From Bacillota bacterium (GTDB lineage Bacteria; Bacillota; Clostridia; Christensenellales; CAG-138): a stretch of DNA of 64,000 bases. Both the position numbers and the translations under genes were made by a program. The DNA lies in the NCBI GenBank assembly GCA_023390655.1, contig JAEWCL010000003.1, positions 248,001-312,000 of the forward strand, given 5' to 3'. Below, one piece after another: positions 24,829 through 33,473 of this stretch. A model generated the notes under the pieces. That model saw only the letters and a list, made by a program, of their open reading frames with translations, did no database searches and was not told the origin of the DNA. Each line of letters starts with the position of its first letter. The first letter of the stretch is position 1.

Positions 24829-25041
24829 AAGAGAACGTCCTTTACGCAAGCAGGCCAGCGGTATGAATCCTTCTCTGAGACGGAGAAAAGGAACTTGGCG
24901 GATAATATTGCGTCGGAGCTTGTGGAGGCCCGGCCTGATACCCAGCGCGCTGTCTTAAGGAACGTGGAGCAGGCCTCTCCTGCGCTTGCGGAGGCAATCA
25001 GAAACCAAATGCCTTTGTATACCGGCACTGCGCGGAGATAA
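24829..25041 (+). pseudogene. Catalase C-terminal remnant
   Basis: The plus frame reads RTSFTQAGQRYESFSETEKRN, then LADNIASELVEARPD and PALAEAIRNQM, stopping at 25039-25041. This follows the end of monofunctional haem catalases (DFxQAG.RY..FSE.EK..L..NI...L..). The haem-binding and catalytic parts are missing and no start codon or ribosome binding site is present. 25042-25140 contains nothing else recognisable. Confidence 0.6.
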
Positions 25042-25141
25042 ACCCTATTGCTTTGATTCGTCCGTTTGTAGCCGTATACTCGCTTCCATACTTCCCATCC
25101 GATTTATGCACTGACAGGCTATTTTTGGGTTCGTAAACAAT

Positions 25142-25180
25142 AAAGAGCCGCCGCATCTTCCTCAATGCAACGGCTCTTTA
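25142..25180. terminator. Terminator downstream of the aldo/keto reductase gene
   Basis: AAAGAGCCG..GCAT and ATGC..CGGCTCTTT form an interrupted stem with an eight-base loop, 11 bases beyond the minus-strand stop. Confidence 0.7.
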
Positions 25181-25190
25181 CCCTGTTTTA

Positions 25191-26153
25191 TCAGATTGCG
25201 CCGACGATTTTATGCGGGGCGTACAGCTCCTCCAGATAAGAAATATCCGCATCCGTCAGCTTTATATTCAGAGCGCCGATCGCATCATTCAAATACTTGG
25301 CCTTGGTTGCGCCGATGATGGGTGCCGCAACGCCCTTGGCGAATTGCCATGCAAGGGCGGTCTGCGTCATGGAGACGTTGTATTTCAGGGCGATTTCATT
25401 GACGCGGAGTACGATGCCATAATCGGCTTCCTGTGTGCCGTCATATTTGGAAACAGCTGTTTTGTCGGTCTGGCTCCGTTTGGTAGCGGCAGTCCATTCC
25501 AGCCGGGAAAGTCTGCCTGCCGCAAGAGGACTGTATGGCGTACGTGCGACGTTCTGCTGATTGCAGATCGGGATCAACTCGCGTTCGTCCTCGCGGTAAA
25601 GAAGATTGTAGTGATTTTGCATGGAGACGAAGGACGTCCAGCCGTTGTCCCTGGCGGCAAGCTGCATATTATAGAACTGATAGCCGTACATGGCGGAAGC
25701 GCCGAGCGCCCGCACCTTGCCCACCTTAATAAGGCTGTCGAGGGTCTCCATGGTTTCTTCAACAGGGGTGCCGTAATCGAAACGGTGAATGATGTAGAGA
25801 TCCAGGTAATCTGTTCCCAGCCGCTTGAGCGTGCCGTCGATTTCACGCAGGATCGCTGTTCTTGAAAGATGGCCGTCGTTGAAATAGACCTTCGAGGCCA
25901 GCACCACCTTGTCGCGGGCGATATTGTTTCGGATGGCGCGACCCAGATACTCCTCGCTGGTTCCCGCCGAATAAATATTGGCGGTGTCGAAGAAATTGAT
26001 GCCCAGATCGAGCGCATGCCGGATGATCGCTTCGCTTTCATCCGGGTTCAGCGTCCAGGCATGCATGTTGCTCGCGGGGTCGCCGAAACTCATGCAGCCT
26101 ACGCACAAACGCGAAACATGAAGATCCGAATTGCCGAGTTGTATATATTCCAT
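25191..26153 (-). CDS. Aldo/keto reductase
   Basis: A 320-residue (alpha/beta)8 NADPH oxidoreductase starting at ATG 26153 (GAGGAG upstream). Motifs: LCVGCMSFGDP, GINFFDTANIYSAGTSEEYLG with catalytic D and Y, LASKVY with catalytic K, DLYIIHRFD with catalytic H, and a C-terminal IIGATK NADP-binding segment. It belongs to the AKR group typified by yeast Yakc/E. coli YajO-like enzymes that reduce aldehydes. Monocistronic; physiological substrate not evident. Confidence 0.92.
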   Translation of the reverse strand: MEYIQLGNSDLHVSRLCVGCMSFGDPASNMHAWTLNPDESEAIIRHALDLGINFFDTANIYSAGTSEEYLGRAIRNNIARDKVVLASKVYFNDGHLSRTAILREIDGTLKRLGTDYLDLYIIHRFDYGTPVEETMETLDSLIKVGKVRALGASAMYGYQFYNMQLAARDNGWTSFVSMQNHYNLLYREDERELIPICNQQNVARTPYSPLAAGRLSRLEWTAATKRSQTDKTAVSKYDGTQEADYGIVLRVNEIALKYNVSMTQTALAWQFAKGVAAPIIGATKAKYLNDAIGALNIKLTDADISYLEELYAPHKIVGAI

Positions 26154-26350
26154 TTGCACTCTCCTCATCTCTTTTTATGAAATAAGCCTATCACTTGAAG
26201 TTGACTCCAAGTCAATAGTGTTTTCATAGATTTTGAATTATTTGGAGATAAACAAGGGTAAGATACGGAGCACGTGTAATTTAAAATGTCTGATCACCGA
26301 ATTGTGACATGCATTCAATATGGTCGGTTCAGAAAGCCTGCTCAACAAGA

Positions 26351-26384
26351 AAACCTGTCTCTGTTTTTCAATAGAAACAGGTTT
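26351..26384 (-). terminator. Terminator downstream of the tRNA-like remnant
   Basis: AAACCTGT (26351-26358) pairs with ACAGGTTT (26377-26384); read on the minus strand it lies eight bases past the CCA end of the tRNA-like sequence and runs into T-rich DNA, so it looks like the original tRNA terminator. Confidence 0.55.
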
Positions 26385-26391
26385 GTCCAGA

Positions 26392-26470
26392 TGGTGGCCT
26401 CGAGGGGGGATTCGAACCCCTGACCTCTACATTTCGAACGCAGCGCGCTATCAGTCGTGCCAGCTACCAT
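26392..26470 (-). pseudogene. Decayed tRNA gene, tRNA-Pro-like (copy 1)
   Basis: The minus strand keeps GATAGCGCGCTGCGTTCG, GAGGTC, a T-arm (GGGGTTCGAATCCCC) and a 3' CCACCA. The D-loop half GG/TAGCGCG resembles bacterial tRNA-Pro. The 5' strand that should pair with the acceptor is absent and the T-stem/acceptor spacing is wrong, so it cannot fold into a normal cloverleaf. A similar sequence in the same orientation lies at 32183-32259. Confidence 0.5.
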
Positions 26471-26485
26471 ATTACTACGATTCAG

Positions 26486-27091
26486 TTAAAAATGATCAGT
26501 GTATCGTTTGGGGATGTTGGAAGAATAGTTGATCGGCAGCTTATCAATCTGGAAAGCTACATTGAATATGACTTCGGCCATCTCTTTTGTTGATTTGTTC
26601 AACCCGTTTTTCAGCCAGTGCTGGATCAGACCAACGCTTCCGGTCACTACAAATATAAAATAGTCATTTGTGTTTATGTTTTCGGTTGAAAAGTTGATGC
26701 CGCATTCCTGGTAGATCAGCGTGAACAATTGCTTTTGGAAATCAATATCGCCCTGCTCGCTCATGAGAACCTGGAGATGGCTTCTGTTTTCGGCAAAGTA
26801 TTGGAAAATCCCCTCGAGAACCTCCATGGCCTCATACTTGTCTGTTTTGCCAAGAAGCTCACAAAGCCGTTCTTTTACCCAGGAAAGGGTTTCATCCTCG
26901 ATCCTGCGGAGAAGGTCGTATTGGTCGGTATAATGCGCGTAAAATGTTGTCCGGTTGATATCCGCGTTTTCGCACAGCTCCTTGATCGTTATTTTTGAGA
27001 TCGGCTTCTCCTTCATCAATTCGATCAGGCTATCCTGCAATACCATACGGGTATAGCGCGTTTTCCTGTCCAGCTTCATTTCTTTCAACAA
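26486..27091 (-). CDS. TetR/AcrR-family transcriptional regulator
   Basis: About 201 residues. GGAGG at 27105-27101 stands nine bases before a TTG at 27091, which I take as the start; ATG 27079 (MKLDRKTRYT) is an alternative with poor spacing. The helix-turn-helix is KITIKELCENADINRTTFYAHY near residues 32-53; the C-terminal domain resembles the TetR_C_7-type regulators of clostridia. It is divergent from the ABC ATPase/FtsX permease pair and an inverted repeat (27164-27179) lies between them, so it probably represses that transporter. Confidence 0.88.
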   Translation of the reverse strand: MLKEMKLDRKTRYTRMVLQDSLIELMKEKPISKITIKELCENADINRTTFYAHYTDQYDLLRRIEDETLSWVKERLCELLGKTDKYEAMEVLEGIFQYFAENRSHLQVLMSEQGDIDFQKQLFTLIYQECGINFSTENINTNDYFIFVVTGSVGLIQHWLKNGLNKSTKEMAEVIFNVAFQIDKLPINYSSNIPKRYTDHF

Positions 27092-27163
27092 TATGGTTCT
27101 CCTCCCAAAAAACAAGTTTTGCCGCTTCTGTTCGGAAATCGACACTTACAGGTTGTCCTGTTG

Positions 27164-27179
27164 TGAAACAGTCGTTTCA
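27164..27179. promoter_or_regulatory. Inverted repeat between TetR and ABC transporter genes
   Basis: TGAAAC-AGTC-GTTTCA, perfect six-base arms, located in the divergent intergenic region; candidate operator for the adjacent TetR regulator. Confidence 0.4.
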
Positions 27180-27282
27180 TATGCATCTGCTGGTTGTGAA
27201 AACAACACTGTGTCTATATAATAATTACCTGGCAGGCAAAAGTCAAATGCCGCAGATAACCTGTTATAAAGAGGAGAGCCTT

Positions 27283-27984
27283 GTGGCATATATCGAATTC
27301 AATCACGTTATAAAGGAATACCCTTGCGCGGGCGGGGCGATCCGCGCGCTTGACGACGCAAGCTTTACGATCGACAAAGGAGAATTGGCAGTGATCTTGG
27401 GCGCTTCGGGCGCGGGCAAGACCACGGCGCTCAACATATTGGGGGGCATGGATACCGCCACCTCCGGCGATGTGATCGTAGATGGAATAAACATCTCCGG
27501 GCATAACCACAAGCAGCTCTCCGGCTACCGGCGCACCGACATCGGCTTTGTGTTCCAATTCTATAATCTGGTGCCGAACCTGACGGCGCTTGAAAACGTG
27601 GAGTTGGCCGCGCAGATCCGCCAGGACTTTCTGAGCGCGTCTGAAACGTTGGATAAAGTGGGGCTTTCGGCGCGCAAAAACAACTTTCCCGCGCAGCTTT
27701 CAGGCGGGGAACAGCAGCGGGTTTCCATCGCACGCGCTATTGCGAAGAATCCGAAGCTGCTTTTGTGCGACGAGCCCACGGGCGCTTTAGACTACAATAC
27801 CGGGAAGCAGATTTTACAGCTTTTGCAGGACATGTGCCGCCGCGAGAAAATCATGGTGCTTATCATCACCCACAACTCTGCGCTTGCGCCCATGGCCGAC
27901 AGGGTGGTCCACTTTAAAAGCGGCAAGGTCGTGAATACCGTACAAAATGAGTGGCCGATGCCCATCGCAGAGATCGAATGGTAA
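27283..27984 (+). CDS. ABC transporter ATP-binding protein (MacB/LolD-type)
   Basis: A 233-residue ATPase starting at GTG 27283 (AAAGAGGAG upstream); the frame is open further 5' but that part overlaps the divergent regulator. Walker A GASGAGKTT, Q-loop FVFQFYNLVPNLTALENVEL, signature LSGGEQQRVSIARAI, Walker B LLLCDEPTGALD, H-loop ITHN. It belongs to the LolD/MacB class that works with FtsX-type permeases in mechanotransmission rather than transport through the membrane. Only four bases separate it from the permease gene. Confidence 0.93.
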   Translation: MAYIEFNHVIKEYPCAGGAIRALDDASFTIDKGELAVILGASGAGKTTALNILGGMDTATSGDVIVDGINISGHNHKQLSGYRRTDIGFVFQFYNLVPNLTALENVELAAQIRQDFLSASETLDKVGLSARKNNFPAQLSGGEQQRVSIARAIAKNPKLLLCDEPTGALDYNTGKQILQLLQDMCRREKIMVLIITHNSALAPMADRVVHFKSGKVVNTVQNEWPMPIAEIEW

Positions 27985-27988
27985 CGAT

Positions 27989-30900
27989 ATGAACAGATCC
28001 TATCAGAAAGATATCTGGCGTTCCATCCAAAAAGGTTGGAAGCGCTTTTTCTCCATCCTGATTATCACGGCGCTGGGCGTAGCGATGCTGACAGGCCTGT
28101 ATGCGGCCTGTCTTGACCTGTATTACTCGGCAGATCAGTTTTTCGATGAACAGCGGTTGTTTGATATCCGCATCTTGTCCACACTCGGGCTTACGCAAGA
28201 GGATGTGGATGTTTTTCTGCGGGTGGACGGCGTGGAAGCTGCCGAAGGCGCATACAGCGAAGCCGTTCATACGGATGTAGCCGGCGTACGCAAGAGTGCG
28301 GATATGACGGTGCTCAGTGAAAAAGGCTTGAATGCTCTCTATTTGTTCGAAGGCGCGCTCCCAACAAAAGCAGGGGAAATCGCCGTCACGCAAGGCTATC
28401 TTATGGATAGCTGCAAATCCATTGGCAGTACGCTTATGATAGCGGAGGATATCGCGGACAATCCGGAAGATGCCGAAACCGGTTCGGAGCAGGAAAGCGT
28501 CTTAGAGGGCGACGGTCCGAATACGGATATCGATGTGGACACGGAACTGGAGCTGGAGGAAGAAACGGAAGCACCGACGTTTCTCAATACCGTCTATACC
28601 ATTACCGGTGTGGTGATGGACCCGATGGATATCCAGAGCGACAGCGGTATGGCAAACCTCATCCGTTCCACCGCAAATAGCGACTATACGTTTTTTATCA
28701 CTTCTGAGGAAGCCAAAAACGATGTGTTTACCGCCGTATACCTCACCCTGACGGGAACGCGGGGGATGATCTGCTATTCCGATGAATATGAAGCCGCGGT
28801 GCAGGCCGTGATCGGCAATATCGAGCAGCGCATCAAGGCGCAGCGGGAGCAGGCGCGCTATGAGTCCGTTTTGACAGAGGCGCGCACGAAGATCATGGAT
28901 GCCGAAGGTACCATGTATGAAAAATTCGCGGAGGCGGATGAGAAGTTTGCCGACGCATGGAATGATATCGCCGAGGCGGAAGAAGAACTCAAAGATGGCG
29001 AGGTTACGCTTTCCGATGAGCAGAAAGACGCAAAAAGAAAGATTGCGGATGCCCGCACGGAATTGGAAAGCGCGAAGCAGGAGCTGGCGGACGCAGAAAA
29101 GAAGCTCATAGACGGCGAAGCGGAGCTACTGGAGGGCGAAGCGGAACTCAATGAAAATGAACAAAAGCTCGAACGCGGAAAAGAACGGCTTGCGGAAGGA
29201 CAGCGGCAGGCCGCAGAACAGTTCGCCGCAGCCGAGCGGCAGCTCAGTGATGCGCAGAATCAGCTGGACGCTGGCCGCGCGCAGTTGGAAACCGGGATCG
29301 CTCAGCTGAAAAACGCCTTTGGCGCCGCATGGCCGGCGGATGAATGGAACGCACTGGTGAATGCCGCCGCCACTCTTGCGGCCCAAGGCGCTGACGACGA
29401 CGCCATTGCAAGTGGAACCGGTAATGAAAGCGCGCTTCTTGCCCATACGCTGCAGGGGCGGGCGGGCGCCATAAGCGCGGCGCTGACGCAGCAAAGAAAC
29501 GAACTGCAAGCAGCGCTCAGCACCCTGAATCAGAGAATAGAATACCTCGGCCCGCAGATAGAAGCTGCCGCACGGCTGGCGGCAGATGCCGGGGACACGC
29601 TTGCCCTGAAGCAGTCCGCAGCCGATGCGGCGCAAGGCGATCTGAATACGGAGGTTGAAAAACTCGGCGGCTTGACGGAGGGCACCGTTGAGTATGAGAC
29701 CCAGTTGTCCGTGGTCTCCAGCGCGCAAAGCGCATTGGATGCGGCGAATGCCGCTGTGGATGCCGCGCAGGCGGCACTTGATGCCGCAAACAAAGCCGTG
29801 TCGGATCTCACAGATGAGCGCGAAGCGAAAACCGCCGAAGCGGCGGGCCTTACAGCTGCGATCGGTCAGCTGGATATACAGGCGGCGCAATTGCCCGCCT
29901 TGCCCACAGCAGGGACGCAGGCCGCGCTGGGAATGGGCAAGGTAACTGGAGGCCAGCAGGCGTTGGATGCCCAGCAGGCCGTGTATCTCGAACAAAAGGA
30001 AGCGGCTTTAGAGAAGTTGGCGGAAGGCGAGACCGAATTGGCCGCAGGGGAAGCGCAGCTCAAAGACGCCCGCAAGACGATCGAGGAGAAAAAAGCGGAA
30101 CTTGAGGACGGCAAAGTTGAGCTGGAAGACGGAAAAAACGAGCTTGCGGACGGCCAAAAGAAGCTGAACAGAGAAGAAGCCGACGCCAAGCGGGAAATAG
30201 CCGACTCCTGGGAAGAGATTGCCGATGGGAAAGTGGAACTGGAAGACGGCAAAGCGGAGTTGGCCGAAAAAGGGCGGGAATATGCCGATAAAAAGGAAGA
30301 GGCCGTCCAAAAGCTGGCGGATGCATATGCGGAACTCGACGATATCGATATGACGCAGTGGTATGTTCAGGATCGCACCTCGTTGGAGAGCTATTCGAGC
30401 CTGAACAGCGATCTCTCTTCCATCGAAGCCATAGGTACGGTTTTCCCCATTATCTTTTTGCCTGTAGCCGTGCTCGTTAGCCTTACCACCATGACCCGTA
30501 TGGTGGAGGAAGAACGCGGGCTCATTGGAACCTATAAAGCCTTGGGCTTTCGTAGCGCTGCCATTTACCGCAAGTATATCCTGTTTGCCGTTACGGCCTG
30601 CCTGCTGGGCGGCATCTTGGGCGATATCCTGGGGTTTGTATTTCTGCCGAAATTCGTGGCGGTTGTTTTAAAGGAGCTTTACTATCTTCCCCGGTATTAC
30701 CTCCGTTTTGATATTCTTTACGGCGTAGGCGGCGTGCTGCTGTTCATGGCGGGGGTTGTGGGGGCGACCGCACTCACCTGCCGCGGCGAGCTCGATCAGA
30801 TGCCGGCAATCCTCATGCGTCCGAAAGCGCCCCGCGCAGGCTCCCGTGTACTTCTGGAACGCATCCCCGCGGTCTGGAAGCGGCTCAAATTCCTCAATAA

Positions 30901-32002
30901 AGTGACCGTCCGGAACCTGTTCCGGTATAAGAAGCGTCTGTTTATGACTATCGGCGGCATTATGGGTTGCACTGCCCTTATTCTGTGTGGATTTGCGATC
31001 AAGGATTCCATTGCGGATCTTGCACCCAAGCAGTATGAAGACATCTATCGATACGACCTGATGGCGGTATTCGAAGAGGATGGTAATGACACGTTGATTC
31101 GGCAGTTGTCCTCTGATGGCAATGTCGACGATTTGATCAACCTGCGCATCGAAAGCGTGAAGCTTTCCAATGCCGGCGGAGCATCGGAAAAGGCGCAGCT
31201 GATGGTAATTCCCGACAACGGCTCGATAGCGGGCTATATCCACATGGAGAATCTGGACGGTGCCTTGGCTCATCCGGATGATGGCGGTATTGTTTTGACG
31301 CGGAACGCGGCGCGCATCCTCGGCCTCAAGGCAGGCGATACCGTTTTGATACAGGACATGGAGCTTGTGCAGCGGGAAGCTGCCGTATCCGGCGTTGTAC
31401 AGAACTACCTGGGCAACAACGTCTATATGACGCAAAGCCTGTATGAAACGCTGTTTGGCGAATATGTTCCCAACAGCGTGCTTGCCCATCTGTCGGGTAG
31501 TACCGATCAGCGCGCATATGCGAAGGCGCTGCTCGACGACGATTCCGTGCTTTCTTCCATCAGCACAACCGCATTAAATGAGGATTTCGGCTTTGATCTG
31601 ATGGATGCGGTGATGTTTTTGATCATTGTCATGGCAGGTGGTCTCGCGTTTGTTGTGCTCTTTACGCTGTCCAACACGAATATCTCCGAGCGCGTAAGGG
31701 AGCTTGCCACCATCAAAGTGCTGGGCTTCTATGACAATGAAGTGCATCAGTATGTCAACAAAGAAACGTTGATTTTGACCGCGGCGGGCATCCTTCTCGG
31801 CTTGCCGGTCGGCCGGGCATTAAGCGGCCTCCTTACCAACGTGCTCAATATGCCGTCCATCCACTTCGCGGTGCACATAGAGCCTGTCAGCTACCTGATC
31901 TCGGCGGGGGTCACATTCTGCTTTGCTATTGTTGTGAACTGGCTCACGAACCACACGCTCGACCGCATCAATATGGTGGAGGCGTTGAAGAGTGTCGAGT
32001 AA
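27989..32002 (+). CDS. Very large FtsX-type ABC permease with ~500-residue coiled coil
   Basis: About 1337 residues from ATG 27989. One N-terminal membrane helix (~19-40) is followed by an extracytoplasmic domain, then by a long coiled coil of roughly residues 280-790 made of repeated 'ELEDGKAEL/ELADGQ' type heptads interrupted by an Ala-rich segment (~440-660). After it come the first FtsX helix group (~815-930), a second extracytoplasmic domain (~1005-1190) and the last helices (~1205-1325). An acidic stretch near 170-190 is probably a linker. The layout is that of type VII ABC (MacB-like) permeases of Firmicutes, doubled, with a coiled-coil stalk. Likely moves or pulls on envelope substrates or exports peptides/drugs; substrate unknown. 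Regulated by the divergent TetR. Confidence 0.88.
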   Translation: MNRSYQKDIWRSIQKGWKRFFSILIITALGVAMLTGLYAACLDLYYSADQFFDEQRLFDIRILSTLGLTQEDVDVFLRVDGVEAAEGAYSEAVHTDVAGVRKSADMTVLSEKGLNALYLFEGALPTKAGEIAVTQGYLMDSCKSIGSTLMIAEDIADNPEDAETGSEQESVLEGDGPNTDIDVDTELELEEETEAPTFLNTVYTITGVVMDPMDIQSDSGMANLIRSTANSDYTFFITSEEAKNDVFTAVYLTLTGTRGMICYSDEYEAAVQAVIGNIEQRIKAQREQARYESVLTEARTKIMDAEGTMYEKFAEADEKFADAWNDIAEAEEELKDGEVTLSDEQKDAKRKIADARTELESAKQELADAEKKLIDGEAELLEGEAELNENEQKLERGKERLAEGQRQAAEQFAAAERQLSDAQNQLDAGRAQLETGIAQLKNAFGAAWPADEWNALVNAAATLAAQGADDDAIASGTGNESALLAHTLQGRAGAISAALTQQRNELQAALSTLNQRIEYLGPQIEAAARLAADAGDTLALKQSAADAAQGDLNTEVEKLGGLTEGTVEYETQLSVVSSAQSALDAANAAVDAAQAALDAANKAVSDLTDEREAKTAEAAGLTAAIGQLDIQAAQLPALPTAGTQAALGMGKVTGGQQALDAQQAVYLEQKEAALEKLAEGETELAAGEAQLKDARKTIEEKKAELEDGKVELEDGKNELADGQKKLNREEADAKREIADSWEEIADGKVELEDGKAELAEKGREYADKKEEAVQKLADAYAELDDIDMTQWYVQDRTSLESYSSLNSDLSSIEAIGTVFPIIFLPVAVLVSLTTMTRMVEEERGLIGTYKALGFRSAAIYRKYILFAVTACLLGGILGDILGFVFLPKFVAVVLKELYYLPRYYLRFDILYGVGGVLLFMAGVVGATALTCRGELDQMPAILMRPKAPRAGSRVLLERIPAVWKRLKFLNKVTVRNLFRYKKRLFMTIGGIMGCTALILCGFAIKDSIADLAPKQYEDIYRYDLMAVFEEDGNDTLIRQLSSDGNVDDLINLRIESVKLSNAGGASEKAQLMVIPDNGSIAGYIHMENLDGALAHPDDGGIVLTRNAARILGLKAGDTVLIQDMELVQREAAVSGVVQNYLGNNVYMTQSLYETLFGEYVPNSVLAHLSGSTDQRAYAKALLDDDSVLSSISTTALNEDFGFDLMDAVMFLIIVMAGGLAFVVLFTLSNTNISERVRELATIKVLGFYDNEVHQYVNKETLILTAAGILLGLPVGRALSGLLTNVLNMPSIHFAVHIEPVSYLISAGVTFCFAIVVNWLTNHTLDRINMVEALKSVE

Positions 32003-32132
32003 TAGATATACCCTAATGGCAACCGTCACTTATAAAACGACAAATTAACCTAAAGGCCAAAAGGCTGTTGTAAATGGCTGATGCCATTACATTGAAAGGA
32101 AGAGGAAAGAGTCAAATGCCCCCAAAAGGCCG
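32003..32132. other. Gene-free stretch after the permease
   Basis: No coding sequence or clear terminator is visible. The stretch CTGATGCCATTACATT (about 32080) may be a worn half of the REP-like palindrome that follows at 32133. Confidence 0.3.
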
Positions 32133-32160
32133 ATGCCATGTGATTTAGACCGCATGGCAT
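32133..32160. repeat. REP-like palindrome (copy 2)
   Basis: ATGCCATG ... CGCATGGCAT, stem of eight or more bases, whose right side (CCGCATGGCATCTATAA) is identical to the minus-strand version of the palindrome at 12014-12040. The left arm and loop have diverged; the loop carries TGATTTAGAC, similar to part of the 19-base repeat. Confidence 0.5.
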
Positions 32161-32182
32161 CTATAATAACTACCTCAAATTT

Positions 32183-32259
32183 TGGTGGAACACAAGAGAT
32201 TCGACCCCCTGACCTCTGCATTGCGAACGAAGCGCGCTACCAGCAACGCTGGGGACCCA
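32183..32259 (-). pseudogene. Decayed tRNA gene, tRNA-Pro-like (copy 2)
   Basis: Minus strand: GCTGGTAGCGCGCTTCGTTCG, then GCAGAGGTC, then a T-arm-like GGGGGTCGAATCTC and a CCACCA end. The first part matches the usual tRNA-Pro D-arm/anticodon 5' strand; the anticodon loop and the 3' strand of the stem no longer fit. It has the same orientation as the copy at 26392-26470, and the two bracket the TetR/ABC transporter block. 32260-32556 shows nothing else recognisable. Confidence 0.5.
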
Positions 32260-32556
32260 TATTTATCCATTTAAGTTAAGCGCTGCGTTTTGTGGCTCAT
32301 CTGGGGTGTATATGGACACATGCTCTACTATATATTCTTCCAGTTCAGTAAAGTTATATTTTGTCTTATCTGGGGCTGAGATGGCGAAATTGGCGCGTGG
32401 CATCTTGGAGGCCGCATTGATCCCGCTTACAAAGGTTCAATTTCAGCCCATGAGCCTACATGTACAAACATCGATTAATAAACCCTTTCTAATTTCAGAA
32501 CGAGCATATGGATCATTTATGCAAAGAAGAGCGTTAAACTTGTTATTGCAGTGCCA

Positions 32557-33285
32557 TTACCTTTTTCTTGATGAGAATTTACCGTATTGCTGCTCGTTGA
32601 GCTTATTGAAATTGCGCACGTTAAATTCAAGATGCTTTCTCATTGCCTGATCCGCTGCACCCGGGTCATGGCGCTCGATCGCTTCTATAATTTCATTGTG
32701 CACTTCAAGCGCCTTAAGCCGCTCTACCTTATACGGAAGAATGTTGAAAAGCTGAATGCCGCTGTCGATAATGGGAATCAGATTGGGGATCACCTGATTT
32801 TGCGTACTTTGCGCAATGCGGATGTGCAATTCCTTGTCCAAAGGGATATAGTCCTCTTCCGCCATGGCTTTTTCCATAATTGCCTTATTGATGCGCTTTA
32901 TATCGGCGATATCCTCATCCTTGGCGTTTTCCGCTGCGAGTGCGGCGATTTGCGGCTCCAAGATCCAGCGGATCTGCATCAAATCCTGTGCGAGTTTGAA
33001 TTTATCCTGGAAAAACGCTAACCCAAGGGGGTCGTCCACCAAGCCGGGATTTTCGCATACAAAGGTTCCCCGACCATGTTCGATCACTAAAATATTGCGC
33101 GAAACCAGCAACTTTACGGCCTCTCGCACGGTGTTACGGCCTACCTGAAGGTCTTGAGCCAGTTCAAATTCGTTCGGCAATTTCTGGCCCGCTACCAGAT
33201 TGTTGCCGGCAATCAAATGGATGATCTGTTCTGCTACCTTCTCAGGCAGCAATTTTTGTCCCTCGTTCACCGTCTTAAACAACAT
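32557..33285 (-). CDS. GntR-family (FadR subfamily) transcriptional regulator
   Basis: A 242-residue regulator from ATG 33285 (GGAGG seven bases upstream). N-terminal winged helix (PEKVAEQIIHLIAGNNLVAGQKLPNEFELAQDLQVGRNTVREAVKLL) followed by a helical FCD ligand domain (~95-230) with D, H, H residues that bind a metal in this class. FadR-subfamily regulators usually sense organic acids or sugar acids. It is divergent from the livK-type operon and is its probable repressor; a palindrome overlaps its own promoter. Confidence 0.92.
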   Translation of the reverse strand: MLFKTVNEGQKLLPEKVAEQIIHLIAGNNLVAGQKLPNEFELAQDLQVGRNTVREAVKLLVSRNILVIEHGRGTFVCENPGLVDDPLGLAFFQDKFKLAQDLMQIRWILEPQIAALAAENAKDEDIADIKRINKAIMEKAMAEEDYIPLDKELHIRIAQSTQNQVIPNLIPIIDSGIQLFNILPYKVERLKALEVHNEIIEAIERHDPGAADQAMRKHLEFNVRNFNKLNEQQYGKFSSRKR

Positions 33286-33314
33286 GTCTTGCCTCCATTG
33301 AACAATCATCCGAC

Positions 33315-33343
33315 GTTATATGACATAATATGTATGTCGTAAA
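33315..33343 (-). promoter_or_regulatory. Promoter and operator of the GntR regulator gene
   Basis: On the minus strand TTTACG (33343-33338), 17 bases, TATAAC (33320-33315). The spacer and -10 are covered by TATGACATA-N5-TATGTCGTA (33319-33341, one mismatched pair; inner GACATA/TATGTC perfect), a GntR-like palindrome, consistent with autorepression. Confidence 0.5.
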
Positions 33344-33443
33344 TTTATCATAGCAGGTTTCCATCAGAGGAGCAAGCATTTTTAAATAGAGGAAGCCCTT
33401 AAAGTCGAGAAATCTCGGAGATCACGATATTCAAAAAATCAAT

Positions 33444-33473
33444 TTGACAATGCTGAAAGACGCATGCTATAAT
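33444..33473 (+). promoter_or_regulatory. Sigma-A promoter of the importer/transketolase operon
   Basis: Consensus TTGACA (33444-33449), 18 bases, TATAAT (33468-33473) with TGC before it. The leader is about 260 bases long to the start at 33742; within it I see no gene. CGTATGATGTTATATCA near 33494, just past the start site, is a possible weak second GntR site. Confidence 0.7.

Noticed and set aside
26392..26470. Functional tRNA gene
   Set aside because: T-arm, CCA and terminator look good, but no 5' strand pairs with the acceptor end; kept only as a pseudogene.
29126..29995. 289-residue minus-strand frame within the permease gene, and similar long antisense frames elsewhere
   Set aside because: They are complements of GC-rich or Ala/Glu-rich coding sequence, with no ribosome binding sites or recognisable domains.
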